DNA from: Aliirhizobium wenxiniae
GTDB lineage: Bacteria > Pseudomonadota > Alphaproteobacteria > Rhizobiales > Rhizobiaceae
DNA length: 64,000 nt
Direction: 5' to 3'
Assembly (NCBI RefSeq): GCF_019511445.1
Contig: NZ_JAEUAN010000025.1
Coordinates: 1-64,000, forward strand
How positions within the stretch are numbered: position 1 is the first letter of the stretch; each line of letters begins with the position of its first letter. Below the pieces are notes generated by a model. It searched no databases, had not been told where the DNA came from, and was given only the letters and a program-made list of their open reading frames with translations. This document shows positions 17,261-26,042 of this stretch, one piece after another. The translations under genes and the position numbers were made by a program.

Positions 17261-17616
17261 GTCTATAGGCGCGCGCTGCTCTGGATGTGGTCTGCCGGGA
17301 TCCGCCGGTGAACTTCACCGCCAGTGACGTGGGCCCTCGCCCGCCTTATCTGCAAATTCGCGTTTTCATCCAGATCATTCAGCCGAGCGATCAAAAATGC
17401 GTATCGTCGCGCATTTTCGATAGACGCCAAATCCATCGTCGTTCTACTCTATCGGAAAGAATTGCGGCTTTGACTTACTCGCGCCACAGCCCGATGAAAA
17501 ACTTATTTTGTCACATGCTCAAGTATAATCTAGTTTAAGTGCACAGCATTACTTCATCACTCCGCAATTGCAGGCTTGCCATAAGATCTGAAACCCCTTG
17601 CCCAATAGGATCCGAG
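17261..17616 (+). promoter_or_regulatory. Leader region of the GH16 gene with stem-loop and -10 box
   Basis: No gene is supported here. A perfect AAAATGCG/CGCATTTT stem-loop lies at 17394-17417 and an exact TATAAT at 17524-17529, about 88 bases before the GH16 start. The -35 position has only a weak match (ACTTAT), which suggests an activator-dependent promoter. Confidence 0.4.
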
Positions 17617-18531
17617 ATGTCGAAGCTGCCACGTAGAACATTCGTCAAGGCATCCGTACTGGCTGGTGCGGGAGCGATGCTCGGCAGCCGGGCGGTTGCG
17701 GCCGGGGACCCGACGAGCGGGCGTCGCCTGATTTTCGACGAGCAGTTCAGGGCGATCGACTGGACGATTTGGGAAGCCGGGCGGAAAGCGACGACATTCG
17801 ACCCCGGTTTCTACGGGCGCTCGGCGTTTGCCCGCAGCATCGGCGAAGAAGGCTTCAACCCTTACGAAATCGTCGACGATGCAGCGACGGCAAATGGCAA
17901 GGCGCTGAAAATCTCGGCTAAATATATCGGGAAGGAGATGTCCGTACCGCATTATTACGGCAACCAGGAGCCGCAGCAGCAGTGGATCTCCGGCAACCTG
18001 CAGACTGCCCGCGGAGACGGGACGATCATGAGGGGATGGCGGACAGGCTATTTCGAAACACGGATGATCTTTCCCAAACATCCCCTCACCTGGCCGGCCT
18101 TCTGGCTGATGAATGGGCGCAGCATTCTTTTTCCCAAGACCAGTATCGAAATCGATATCGTCGAACAGAAGGGTTTCGAGCCAAGCAATTACGGGGCCTA
18201 TCTGCACGAATGGGGTGAGCCCGGCGAACGGCATGCCGAAGTCGGCATCAAGACACCAGTCGACATGACGACCCAATATTGCCGATACGGGATGCTGGTC
18301 ACCGAGACCGAATGCAGGCCGTATTTCGAGCGGGAGCCGGTGATCGATCCCGCAACCGGCAGGCCGACCGTCTGGACGATCAGTCGCGCAGACGAAATGA
18401 AAGCCAACAAGGATGTCTTCTGGCCACTGGTGACGCTGGCTTTGCGCGCGGACGTGCCCTATCCGGAGCCGCTGCTTGAGAACGACAAGGAGACATCGAT
18501 GCGGGTGGACTATGTGAAGGTCTACGCCTGA
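17617..18531 (+). CDS. Family 16 glycoside hydrolase with Tat signal
   Basis: This 304-residue secreted endo-glycanase is likely to cut or trim the polysaccharide made by this region, as ExoK does for succinoglycan. The catalytic signature ExDxxE is seen as E178-I-D180-I-V-E183, the nucleophile and acid/base pair of GH16. The N-terminus MSKLPRRTFVKASVLAG carries a twin-arginine motif and the signal region ends near VAAG, so export should be by the Tat route after folding. ATG 17617 is chosen over GTG 17539 because AGGA sits 6 bases upstream and the Tat motif is then at residues 5-10. Its last 10 bases overlap the convergent polymerase gene. Confidence 0.9.
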   Translation: MSKLPRRTFVKASVLAGAGAMLGSRAVAAGDPTSGRRLIFDEQFRAIDWTIWEAGRKATTFDPGFYGRSAFARSIGEEGFNPYEIVDDAATANGKALKISAKYIGKEMSVPHYYGNQEPQQQWISGNLQTARGDGTIMRGWRTGYFETRMIFPKHPLTWPAFWLMNGRSILFPKTSIEIDIVEQKGFEPSNYGAYLHEWGEPGERHAEVGIKTPVDMTTQYCRYGMLVTETECRPYFEREPVIDPATGRPTVWTISRADEMKANKDVFWPLVTLALRADVPYPEPLLENDKETSMRVDYVKVYA

Positions 18532-19916
18532 GCCGGCACGGGTGAGAAGGATGCCTGGCGCTCCGGCGCCGGCACAGCGGTCGCAAGCCCTGCCATGACG
18601 AAGAAAAGGAGGCCGGTATCGACCGTCGAGCCCGATACCGAAGCGCCGATCAGGATGCAGAGGCAACCATTGCGGCCGGCGAGCCGCACATCATCGTCGA
18701 ATGTGCGTGGCGTTCCCCTTCTCGTATAGAAGGCGGAAAGGAAGAAGAGGCCGAAGAAGATCACGCCGGGAATGCCGACATTGGAGAGAAGGGCAATGAC
18801 GAAGCTCGATGTACGGGCCGTTCCAAGCCCGACGCCGAGACCGTAGCTCTCGATAAAGTTGCTCCAGCCATAAGCGTTCCACATGCCGCGCTCGATACCC
18901 GAAGCCGAGGTCGCCTTGCTGAACAGAAGAAGATCAAAATAAGCGTAGAGCTGGCGGAAAATGTCTTCGTTCATCACGATCATCATGCAGATGAGGAGAA
19001 CGATGATCGGCGCGAAGAGCACGATGCCGCCGCTGATGCGGGTGCCGGACCGGCCTCCACAGCGGAAGAAACAGGTCACGTAGAGGATTGCGAGGCAGAC
19101 CGGCAGGCCGAACAGGCCGGCGGATGAGGTCGATCGGATGACCATGACCGAGGTCAGGAGAAACAGAAAACCGGTGAGCTTGCTGTAGCGCCCGCAGATG
19201 CGCATCGTGCCGGTAAAGCCGACTACGCCCAAACTGACGCCGGCAAATGTCGAGGCTTCCGGCCAGGAGCCGACGACGCGCTTGACGCCGGCAACGATCG
19301 CCTCGTCGTGGAAGGCGTAAGGCGCGTTGCGGATATAGCTGAAGAGTTCCTGGATCGGCGTGCCGTAAGTGACCAGATCGGCGATGCCGAAGAACAGGTT
19401 GGCGGATGCGAATGCGAGAACCGTGCCGGTCGCGGCACGAAACCCGGCCACGGTCGAGGCCATTGCAACGATCATGGCGAAGGTGACGATGTTGGCCGTG
19501 TTGTAGATGGCCTGGGTGAGATTGCTGGAGACCGGGCCAAGCGGCACAGCGCCGCCGGTTTCCGGATATTCCGACGAGCCGAGCGGGATGATGTTCATCG
19601 TTTCCGCCCATAATCGCGGAGCGAAAAAACCGGCAATCACGCCATAGGTCAGAAGGCAGACCAGCCAGAAGGCGGGCTGAGGAAAGGCCAGCGCATTAAG
19701 CGCGACTTTCATGTTCTCGCGATAGGAGAGTGTCGCGAGCGCCAGGAACCCGACGAAGAGGTGGCCGGGCTGGATGCCGGCTCCACCGATCATGACCGCA
19801 GCAGCACCGCCGAACACGGTCATGACGCCGAAGGCAATGGCTGTCGCCCGATAACCCGATATCAGGCAGAGAATGCCGATGATAAGCGTCAGCACGCCGA
19901 TGGGGGGGATACTCAT
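18522..19916 (-). CDS. O-antigen ligase/polymerase-like membrane protein (Wzy-type)
   Basis: The 464-residue protein is hydrophobic along most of its length, with about ten to eleven membrane segments and one larger extracytoplasmic loop, the topology of Wzy polymerases and WaaL ligases. Such proteins join undecaprenyl-linked repeat units in the periplasm. Sequence is poorly conserved in the family; the loop with EAIVAGVKRVVGSWPEASTFAGV and a later W-N-A-Y-G-W-S-N-F-I-E-S-Y-G-L-G-V-G-L-G motif are typical positions. It lies 50 bases downstream of a RIME-type repeat that separates it from the FAD gene, and may still be transcribed with the minus-strand run. Confidence 0.8.
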   Translation of the reverse strand: MSIPPIGVLTLIIGILCLISGYRATAIAFGVMTVFGGAAAVMIGGAGIQPGHLFVGFLALATLSYRENMKVALNALAFPQPAFWLVCLLTYGVIAGFFAPRLWAETMNIIPLGSSEYPETGGAVPLGPVSSNLTQAIYNTANIVTFAMIVAMASTVAGFRAATGTVLAFASANLFFGIADLVTYGTPIQELFSYIRNAPYAFHDEAIVAGVKRVVGSWPEASTFAGVSLGVVGFTGTMRICGRYSKLTGFLFLLTSVMVIRSTSSAGLFGLPVCLAILYVTCFFRCGGRSGTRISGGIVLFAPIIVLLICMMIVMNEDIFRQLYAYFDLLLFSKATSASGIERGMWNAYGWSNFIESYGLGVGLGTARTSSFVIALLSNVGIPGVIFFGLFFLSAFYTRRGTPRTFDDDVRLAGRNGCLCILIGASVSGSTVDTGLLFFVMAGLATAVPAPERQASFSPVPAQA

Positions 19917-19965
19917 CGCTGAGACCCCGCCGTTCTGGCCAGATGTGTCCGACGCCCCCTCACCC

Positions 19966-20069
19966 TAGACCATTTCCGCTTTTCTTCGAAACGCGAAACC
20001 GATCTATCTCTTTGTTTTAGCGCAATTCCGGACACAAAACCGGTTCCCACTTTTGCTGGAATTGCTCTA
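19966..20069 (-). repeat. RIME-like intergenic repeat, copy 1
   Basis: A 104-bp element with internal palindromes (GCAATTCC...GGAATTGC; TTTCGCGTTTCGAAGAAA). The reverse complement is about 88 percent identical by eye to a second copy at 48246-48348. Size and structure fit the Rhizobium intergenic mosaic elements. Its terminal TAG supplies the stop codon of the upstream FAD gene. Confidence 0.85.
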
Positions 20070-21395
20070 CTCCTCAGCGCTTGCGGTTAGACCGAGTGCT
20101 GCGCGTGCCGCACGTTCGCCGCTCAGGAAGGCGGCATCGGTCCAGATATAGCCCCACTGGCCGAAGCGGCCGCAATATTCGATGCCCACCTCGTCGAGAT
20201 AGGCATGCACGATCTCGACGGCGGCCTTACGGTCGAGATCGAAGATCACGTTGCCGAAGGGCAGCATGATGGCGCTCTTGTGGATGATTTCGGATCGCGA
20301 CTGCACGACGCCGGATTTGATCAGCGCATCGATGGCAGGCTCGATCCAGTCATCTGCGTGGCCGGTCAGCGGCCGGTACTTTTCGCTGAAATAGATTTCC
20401 GCCTGCAGCGCTCCGCAGCCATCCGGCACGCTTTTCTTCGACAGGTTGCCGCGATAGCTGACGCGGGCAAACGGGATGTCCTCATCGTAGAAATAGGACC
20501 ATTGCGGCTTGGTTTCGATCGGGCGGTTGAGGCCGATATTGACGACCACGACCTGGGTGCAGGCAAGCCTTGCCGCAGCTTCGCGGACATCATCCGGCAC
20601 GCCCTTGATGAGCGGAATGACGACGGGAAGCGGCAGCGACGAGATGAGTTTCTTGAAGTCATGCGTCGTGCCGTCCTTGAAGGTCAGCTGCTTTTCCTTC
20701 GTGTCGATCGCCGCGATCTCGTGGTCGCAGAGCACTTCGGCCTTGTCGTAGAAACCGCTGATGAAAGATTCGAAGCCGCCTTCCGTCGGGTAACGGAACT
20801 CGTTGACGTAAAAGACATCGAGCGGTTCGTGCTCCAGCGCGCCGCGCAGCACTTCTTCGAGATTGGGGCGGTAAAGGCGCGGGCCGAGCCAGTCTGTCGA
20901 CATGTTGCTGGCGTCGGTCGTGTGGTATTTTTTCGTATAGATCATCGGGAAGGTGTCGGCGAAAGTCTTGCCGAAGGCGACCATCAGCCAGTCTTCGTAG
21001 TTGGCGATCTTCGGGTTTTCGATCTGCCGCGCCTCGATGAAATCCTTGATGCAATTGACCACCAGATCGGCCGGAAGCCCGTGCAGATTGACCTGGGCCG
21101 GATGCTTGATCCAATGGCCCTGCCAGTAATTGTTGCAATAGACATTGCCGACTTCAAACTTCTGGCCGGTCGATTCCGCGAACAGATCCTTCACGCGGGG
21201 ATTTTTCGTGAACGAGATATGCACGCCCTCGTCGAAAACGAAGCCGTCGCCATTGCCGAAGCTCGAGGTCAGGCCGCCCGGCCTCGATCGCTTGTCGTAG
21301 ATCCTGGCCCGGATGCCATTGGCAAACAGAACGTTGGCGGCGCCGAAACCGGCCATGCCGCTGCCCAAGATCGCGTATCCCTGATGCTCCATCAT
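20067..21395 (-). CDS. FAD-dependent oxidoreductase, amine-oxidase/Glf-like
   Basis: The 442-residue protein starts YAILGSGMAGFGAANVL (dinucleotide-binding GxGxxG at residues 12-17) and RSRPGGLTSSF, the FAD-binding pattern shared by protoporphyrinogen oxidase-like and UDP-galactopyranose mutase-like flavoproteins. A C-terminal FAD contact is seen in GRFGQWGYIWTDAAFLSGERAARAAL. Its place at the end of a CDP-sugar gene run suggests a role in sugar-nucleotide or lipid-linked sugar chemistry, but the substrate is unknown. The stop codon TAG is formed by the edge of the adjacent RIME-like repeat, so the original C-terminus may have been altered by insertion. Confidence 0.78.
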   Translation of the reverse strand: MMEHQGYAILGSGMAGFGAANVLFANGIRARIYDKRSRPGGLTSSFGNGDGFVFDEGVHISFTKNPRVKDLFAESTGQKFEVGNVYCNNYWQGHWIKHPAQVNLHGLPADLVVNCIKDFIEARQIENPKIANYEDWLMVAFGKTFADTFPMIYTKKYHTTDASNMSTDWLGPRLYRPNLEEVLRGALEHEPLDVFYVNEFRYPTEGGFESFISGFYDKAEVLCDHEIAAIDTKEKQLTFKDGTTHDFKKLISSLPLPVVIPLIKGVPDDVREAAARLACTQVVVVNIGLNRPIETKPQWSYFYDEDIPFARVSYRGNLSKKSVPDGCGALQAEIYFSEKYRPLTGHADDWIEPAIDALIKSGVVQSRSEIIHKSAIMLPFGNVIFDLDRKAAVEIVHAYLDEVGIEYCGRFGQWGYIWTDAAFLSGERAARAALGLTASAEE

Positions 21396-21435
21396 CGTTC
21401 CCTTATACCACTCGCTTACGGCAGTTACTCGCTGC

Positions 21436-22482
21436 TCAGTTCACCCAGCGAACATCGTCGGACAGACGCCCCGCATCAATGAGGCGTTCGAGCGTGGTCA
21501 GACGCTTGGCCGCAGCCGGGATGACTTCGCGTCCCGCCTCCTTGGCGCGGCCGAGGCCATCGACCAGCCGCTCGATCGATTCCGACAGCGAGACCGCCGG
21601 CTGGTGCTCGGGGGCGGCTGTGGCATAACGGGTGAAATCGACCTGATAGGAGCGCAAATCCGGCAGCGCATCCTTGTTGATCGAGACGCGGGTACCCGGA
21701 ATTGCCTTGGCGACCGCTTCGGCAAGCTGGAAGACCTGGTAGTTGTTTTCATTACGACCGGCATTGATCGACACGAAGCGACCGCCATTTTCCGCATCGC
21801 GCTTGATTGCCCATTCCATGGCACGGGCCATGTCCCGGACGTCGATCAGCGGACGCCAGGGCGTGCCGTCGCTCAAAACCTTGATCTCGCCGGTCGACAG
21901 AGCGGTGGCGACAAAATCGTTCAGCACCAGATCGAGCCGCAGCCGCGGAGACTGCCCGCAGGCGGTGGCGAAGCGAAGGCAGGTGATCGCCATGTTGGGC
22001 GCCTCCAACTGCTCCAGCGCCTGTTCGGTGGCGATCTTCGACCTTGCATAGGCGGTGAGCGGTGTCAGCGTATCGGTCTCCTTGCGCGGACCGCCTTCGG
22101 CAAAGCCATAGACGCTGCAGCTGGAGGCAAACACAAAACTCTTCACGCCGGCTTCGGCAGCGGCCTCTGCGATATCGACGCTGGCGCGGTAGTTGATGCC
22201 TTCGGTCTGCTTTTCGAAACGGGCGCCGATCGGATCGTTGGAAAGGGCTGCGAGATGGACGACCGCATCCACACCTTCCAAGAGGTCGGCCGGGAAGTCT
22301 CTCACATCACCAAAGACCTGTTTGTCGAGCACACGCTCGGGAAATTCATCCGGCAGGGTGAGGCATTGGGCGAAATATCCATTGTCGTAGCCGATCAGTT
22401 CGGCATCCGGCCAGACCGATCGAAAATGTGCTGCCACGACGGGGCCGACATAACCCATATTTCCGGTGATCAGAATACGCAT
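21436..22482 (-). CDS. NAD-dependent sugar epimerase/dehydratase (extended SDR)
   Basis: This 348-residue nucleotide-sugar enzyme has the SDR cofactor motif TGNMGYVG at residues 6-13, the active-site SSCSVYG and the catalytic Y-A-R-S-K (YxxxK). Such proteins catalyse 4-epimerisation, 4,6-dehydration or 4-keto reduction. The frame is open for 84 codons further upstream, but that part is antisense-like; ATG 22482 places MRILITGNMGYVG at the N-terminus and has GAGGCGGG about 7 bases upstream. In this run it is the best candidate for the reductase, or for an unusual dehydratase, of the CDP-sugar pathway. Confidence 0.88.
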   Translation of the reverse strand: MRILITGNMGYVGPVVAAHFRSVWPDAELIGYDNGYFAQCLTLPDEFPERVLDKQVFGDVRDFPADLLEGVDAVVHLAALSNDPIGARFEKQTEGINYRASVDIAEAAAEAGVKSFVFASSCSVYGFAEGGPRKETDTLTPLTAYARSKIATEQALEQLEAPNMAITCLRFATACGQSPRLRLDLVLNDFVATALSTGEIKVLSDGTPWRPLIDVRDMARAMEWAIKRDAENGGRFVSINAGRNENNYQVFQLAEAVAKAIPGTRVSINKDALPDLRSYQVDFTRYATAAPEHQPAVSLSESIERLVDGLGRAKEAGREVIPAAAKRLTTLERLIDAGRLSDDVRWVN

Positions 22483-22495
22483 AGACGACCCGCCT

Positions 22496-23437
22496 CTATC
22501 TTGTGGTTGTGGTTGTCGAAAGGATTGTGACAGCCGGGCTTGGCCCGACCATTTTTTCAAGCTGCACCGGCCGGTAGCCGAACTGGGTGACCGTGCGACT
22601 GAGCATGCCGTAACCAACCCTTCGGGCTTCATGCGGCTTTCGCATCGCGCTTGCCGCGCGCAGGAGATGCAGGCCATTGCGGATATTGGCGCCGATATGA
22701 CCGATCTTGCGGCCCTTATCGCTGATGCCGCCATAGATCAGTTTCGGCAGCGGCAGGCCCCGGAACGTGCTTCTGACCTCCTTCAGGTCGCCTTCCGGAT
22801 CCATGCCCAGCCGCTCGAAGGTCTTGTAAACGGCACCGGTGTAGAGCGGCCTTGTGTGCAGGATCGGCGAGGCATCGATGAAGGCGGCTCGATAAGCGGG
22901 CTTTGCCATCATCATGGTCCAGATATCGTCCTGCCCCCAACCGGTCGGCCAGCGGGCAAGGATGGGCAGGAGCGTGCGCAGATAATCCGTGCGGATGATC
23001 GGGCACATCGGCTCGACATAGTTGGTGTATCGCAGCACAAAGCCCGGGCAATGCGCCGTGACCGGATAGGAAATATGGCTCGACGGCAGAAGCGACGGCT
23101 GGCCGATATCGAGATCGTGGGAGGCCATGATCTTGAACAGGTTCGACAGGCCGTTCGGCTCGAACAACAGGTCGTCATCCGGGAACATGATATAGTCATA
23201 GCGATCGAGCAGATCGGGATTGGTCCGCAGATAGCGGCAGACGCTGTCCCATTTCGTGCCCGTATCGATGGAGAGCGAAAGATCTCCATCGTCGAGACCC
23301 TGCAACTGCTCGTCATAGGTGCTCAGTTGCAGGTCCCAGTTTCGCGATGCCTTGGGTTCGAGCAGCCAGTTGCGATGCAGCGACAGGCCGCCGACACGGG
23401 CGAAAACCAGATTGCGGGCTTCGTGGATGTCAGACAT
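22496..23437 (-). CDS. DUF707-like protein, possible glycosyltransferase
   Basis: The 313-residue product shows RNLVFARVGGLSLHRNWL at the N-terminus and DRYDYIMFPDDDLLFEPNGL in the middle, an acidic DDD cluster after hydrophobic residues as in GT-A-fold metal sites. I read it as a member of the DUF707 family from memory of that pattern; function is not established. WPTGWGQDDIWTMM resembles the late acceptor/catalytic segment (GWGxDD) of galactosyltransferase-like folds. ATG 23437 overlaps the methyltransferase stop (ATGA), so it is coupled to it; the 35 codons upstream of that ATG are not coding. It may transfer the sugar made by the neighbouring genes. Confidence 0.7.
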   Translation of the reverse strand: MSDIHEARNLVFARVGGLSLHRNWLLEPKASRNWDLQLSTYDEQLQGLDDGDLSLSIDTGTKWDSVCRYLRTNPDLLDRYDYIMFPDDDLLFEPNGLSNLFKIMASHDLDIGQPSLLPSSHISYPVTAHCPGFVLRYTNYVEPMCPIIRTDYLRTLLPILARWPTGWGQDDIWTMMMAKPAYRAAFIDASPILHTRPLYTGAVYKTFERLGMDPEGDLKEVRSTFRGLPLPKLIYGGISDKGRKIGHIGANIRNGLHLLRAASAMRKPHEARRVGYGMLSRTVTQFGYRPVQLEKMVGPSPAVTILSTTTTTR

Positions 23438-24714
23438 CACGGCAACTCGATCTCCTGCGGATAGGGAATGGCCTTGAGAAAGGTGCCGCCCTTCTTCTTG
23501 TAGTCCGCCTGCTGGGCGACGATCTCGTCGGCAAAATTCCACGGCAGGATGAGAAGATAGTCGGTCGGCGCGGTGGCGAGTTCCTCAACCGCCCTGATCG
23601 GCAGGCGCACGCCCGGCATGAACTTGCCGACCTTGTGGGTGTTGCGGTCCACGACATATTCAATCGTGCCTGCAGGCAGATCGGCATAGTTCAACAGCGT
23701 GGCGCCCTTGGCAGCTGCGCCATAAGCGGCGATCGTCTTGCCATCTTCACGGAAGGCGCCAAGCATCTTTCGAAGGTCGGTGCGGATGCCTTCGACCCGG
23801 CGGCCGAAATCGCGGTAGCACTCGAATCCGGTCAGGCCCATTGCGGCTTCCTCGTCCTGCATTTTCTGCAGGCGATCCGTCTTGCCGGACGTTTTGCTGA
23901 CCCGCAGGCGCAGCGAGCCGCCATGGATATCCAGCTTTTTCGCATCGTTGAGATAAAGCCCGTGACGGCCCATCAGCGGCTCGAGGGCGGCCAGCGAATA
24001 ATAGAAGAAATGCTCGTGATAGATCGTGTCGAAGGCGCAGGTCTCGATCAGATCCTTGACGTAAGGGAACTCGAATTCGGCAATGCCGTCATCGGCGAGC
24101 AGAATTGCGAAACCTTCGACGAAGTAATTGATGTCATTGACATGGGCGAGGACGTTGTTGGCCAGCATGACCGAGGCGCGCTTGCCCTCCGCGACCAGCT
24201 TTTGCGCGACGTCCTTGCCGAAGAAATCGATCACCGTCGGCACGCCGATCTCGATCGCCGCCTTCGCCGGGCCGCTGGCCGGATCGATGCCGAGCACCGG
24301 AATGCCGTGCTCGACGAAATTCTTCAAAAGGTAGCCGTCATTGCTGGCGATCTCGACCACGAGATTGTCCGGCCCAAGCTTGCGTTCCGCAATCAGATCG
24401 AGCGCGTGCTCGCGGCTGTGGACGAGAAGGGCTGGAATGAAGGAGGAGAAATACGGATAGTCCTGGCCGAAAAGGATTTCCGGCGGCACGTCCTCGCTGA
24501 CCTGCAGAAGGCCGCATTCCTGGCAAAGCACGACTTCCAGCGGAAAGAGCGGCTCCATGACGCCGAGCTGTTCGGGTTCGAGCAGCGCGTTTGCCAGCGG
24601 CTGCTGGCCGAGATCGAGGATCGTATCCAGATGGTTGCCGCCGCAGGACCGGCAGGCGGTGATGCGGCCGGATTTCGGCGTTGATGCTTCCACTTGAATG
24701 CTTGCGATGGTCAT
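23437..24714 (-). CDS. Sugar C-methyltransferase with N-terminal zinc-binding domain (TylCIII-like)
   Basis: This 425-residue SAM-dependent enzyme belongs to the family that C-methylates 4-keto-6-deoxy nucleotide sugars at C-3. Order: N-terminal zinc-binding part with CRSC (about residues 22-25) and CQEC (64-67); SAM-binding VVEIASNDGYLLKNF (about 119-133); the diagnostic YHEHFFYYSL with the general-base His; and a C-terminal Rossmann-like domain with AAYGAAAKGATLLNY. It is coupled by ATGA overlaps to both the DUF4910 gene and the DUF707 gene. The product would be a branched-chain sugar. Confidence 0.9.
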   Translation of the reverse strand: MTIASIQVEASTPKSGRITACRSCGGNHLDTILDLGQQPLANALLEPEQLGVMEPLFPLEVVLCQECGLLQVSEDVPPEILFGQDYPYFSSFIPALLVHSREHALDLIAERKLGPDNLVVEIASNDGYLLKNFVEHGIPVLGIDPASGPAKAAIEIGVPTVIDFFGKDVAQKLVAEGKRASVMLANNVLAHVNDINYFVEGFAILLADDGIAEFEFPYVKDLIETCAFDTIYHEHFFYYSLAALEPLMGRHGLYLNDAKKLDIHGGSLRLRVSKTSGKTDRLQKMQDEEAAMGLTGFECYRDFGRRVEGIRTDLRKMLGAFREDGKTIAAYGAAAKGATLLNYADLPAGTIEYVVDRNTHKVGKFMPGVRLPIRAVEELATAPTDYLLILPWNFADEIVAQQADYKKKGGTFLKAIPYPQEIELP

Positions 24715-26042
24715 GGCCGAACCTCCGTTATCAATTCAGCGTTCAAACATAGATCTGCGGCTTTCCGTATTCTCGTAAACGGTGCCTTGGCGCGCTCTGC
24801 GATATCGAGGAGCGAGCGGGTTCCGTCGCATTGGTTGAGGACCCAGAGCAGGTCCATCTGCGAGGCGCCACCGGCTTCCTTCTGCCCGGCAATGGCGCGG
24901 TAAAGCCCGCGCCGGCCAAGCTGCGGTTCGCCCCTGCCATCGACGCGGCGATAGGTGGCGTTTTGCTGCAGCAGGTCGACGAGATCCACCAGCAGCCGAA
25001 AAGACTGGCCGAGCGCTTCCGGGGTGACGAAGTCGCAATTGTCGAGCGAGGTGTGATATTCGGCAAAAGTGCCGTGGATTGCGCGCATCAGGCAACCGAC
25101 CGGAAGGGCGATGCCGGGCGAGCCAAATTGCCGTTCGTCATAACCATAGGGCGAGAATTCCAGCGTCTCGAACGCATGGCCGCTGTGTCGCAGCACGTGC
25201 TCGGCTGCGAGGTCGACCTCAGCGCCATTGACGGTCTTCTTGTAGTGGAACGCTCCGCCATCGCCGATGCAGGTGAGAACAAGGCCGTGGGCGATGCGGC
25301 CGAGACGATCCTCGTTCTGAGCCAGCCAGGTGATCGCGCCGATGGTGGCCGGAAGGAAGAGGAGACGGATGCCGAAGCGAGGTTTTGTCTGCGCCAGAAA
25401 ATGCCTTGCGAGCGCGGTTGCGACGACGATGCCGGAGAGATTGTCATTGGCAAGGCTCGGATGGCAGACATGGACGGAGATCAGGATCTCCTTGTCGCTC
25501 TCGCCGGGAATGAAGAATTCGCCATAGGTCAGCGATCCATCGGAAAGTTCGCTGTCGATCTCGACCTCGTAACTTTCGTCCTTCATCACCTGCCAAAGCG
25601 AATGCGGCAGACAGAATCCCCAGTTCTCGGCGTAATATGAGGTACGATACGGGATCGCATCCGGCTGGTCGGGCAGCGTGTGGATATGGGTTGCCAGTTC
25701 CTCGCGGCTAAAGGTGCCACGCACGGGCACGCTGTAACCGACGACATGCAGGTTGTTGTTGGCGAAATCGACGAGAACCCGGCCATCAAGTGTCTTGATC
25801 GTCGCGCGACGGATATTCCATTCACGCGGCACGTCCCAGTCGAACACCTTCGTGCCGGTCGGCACCTCGTGGATATCGAGCGGGATATGCTGTTTCAGCA
25901 TTGCCAGCGTAGCGCGCACGCCGTTGCCCGTCAGGCTACGCGGCAGAGGGAACAGGCTGCGCAGCAAGGACATCATGTCGAGCGGCGGCAGGATGCCACC
26001 GTCTTCATTACCAGCAGTCTTGAACACGCCATCCAGCATCAT
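24711..26042 (-). CDS. DUF4910/aminopeptidase-like domain protein
   Basis: The 443-residue product resembles DUF4910 proteins: an M28-like metallopeptidase fold in which SVHVCHPSLANDNLSGI supplies a His and Asp at metal-ligand positions, later GTFAEYHTSLDNCDFV gives another His, with a C-terminal winged-helix-like segment (SLLDIAERAKAPFTRIRKAADLCL). Members often sit in nucleotide-sugar clusters, but the activity is not known to me. ATG 26042 is chosen because it overlaps the stop of the 3,5-epimerase gene (ATGA); the frame upstream is antisense of that gene. It is coupled downstream as well. Confidence 0.8.
   Translation of the reverse strand: MMLDGVFKTAGNEDGGILPPLDMMSLLRSLFPLPRSLTGNGVRATLAMLKQHIPLDIHEVPTGTKVFDWDVPREWNIRRATIKTLDGRVLVDFANNNLHVVGYSVPVRGTFSREELATHIHTLPDQPDAIPYRTSYYAENWGFCLPHSLWQVMKDESYEVEIDSELSDGSLTYGEFFIPGESDKEILISVHVCHPSLANDNLSGIVVATALARHFLAQTKPRFGIRLLFLPATIGAITWLAQNEDRLGRIAHGLVLTCIGDGGAFHYKKTVNGAEVDLAAEHVLRHSGHAFETLEFSPYGYDERQFGSPGIALPVGCLMRAIHGTFAEYHTSLDNCDFVTPEALGQSFRLLVDLVDLLQQNATYRRVDGRGEPQLGRRGLYRAIAGQKEAGGASQMDLLWVLNQCDGTRSLLDIAERAKAPFTRIRKAADLCLNAELITEVRP

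Noticed and set aside
20205..21482. A 425-codon open frame antisense to the FAD gene
   Set aside because: Its residues mirror the codon pattern of the flavoprotein gene on the other strand and no domain is recognisable.
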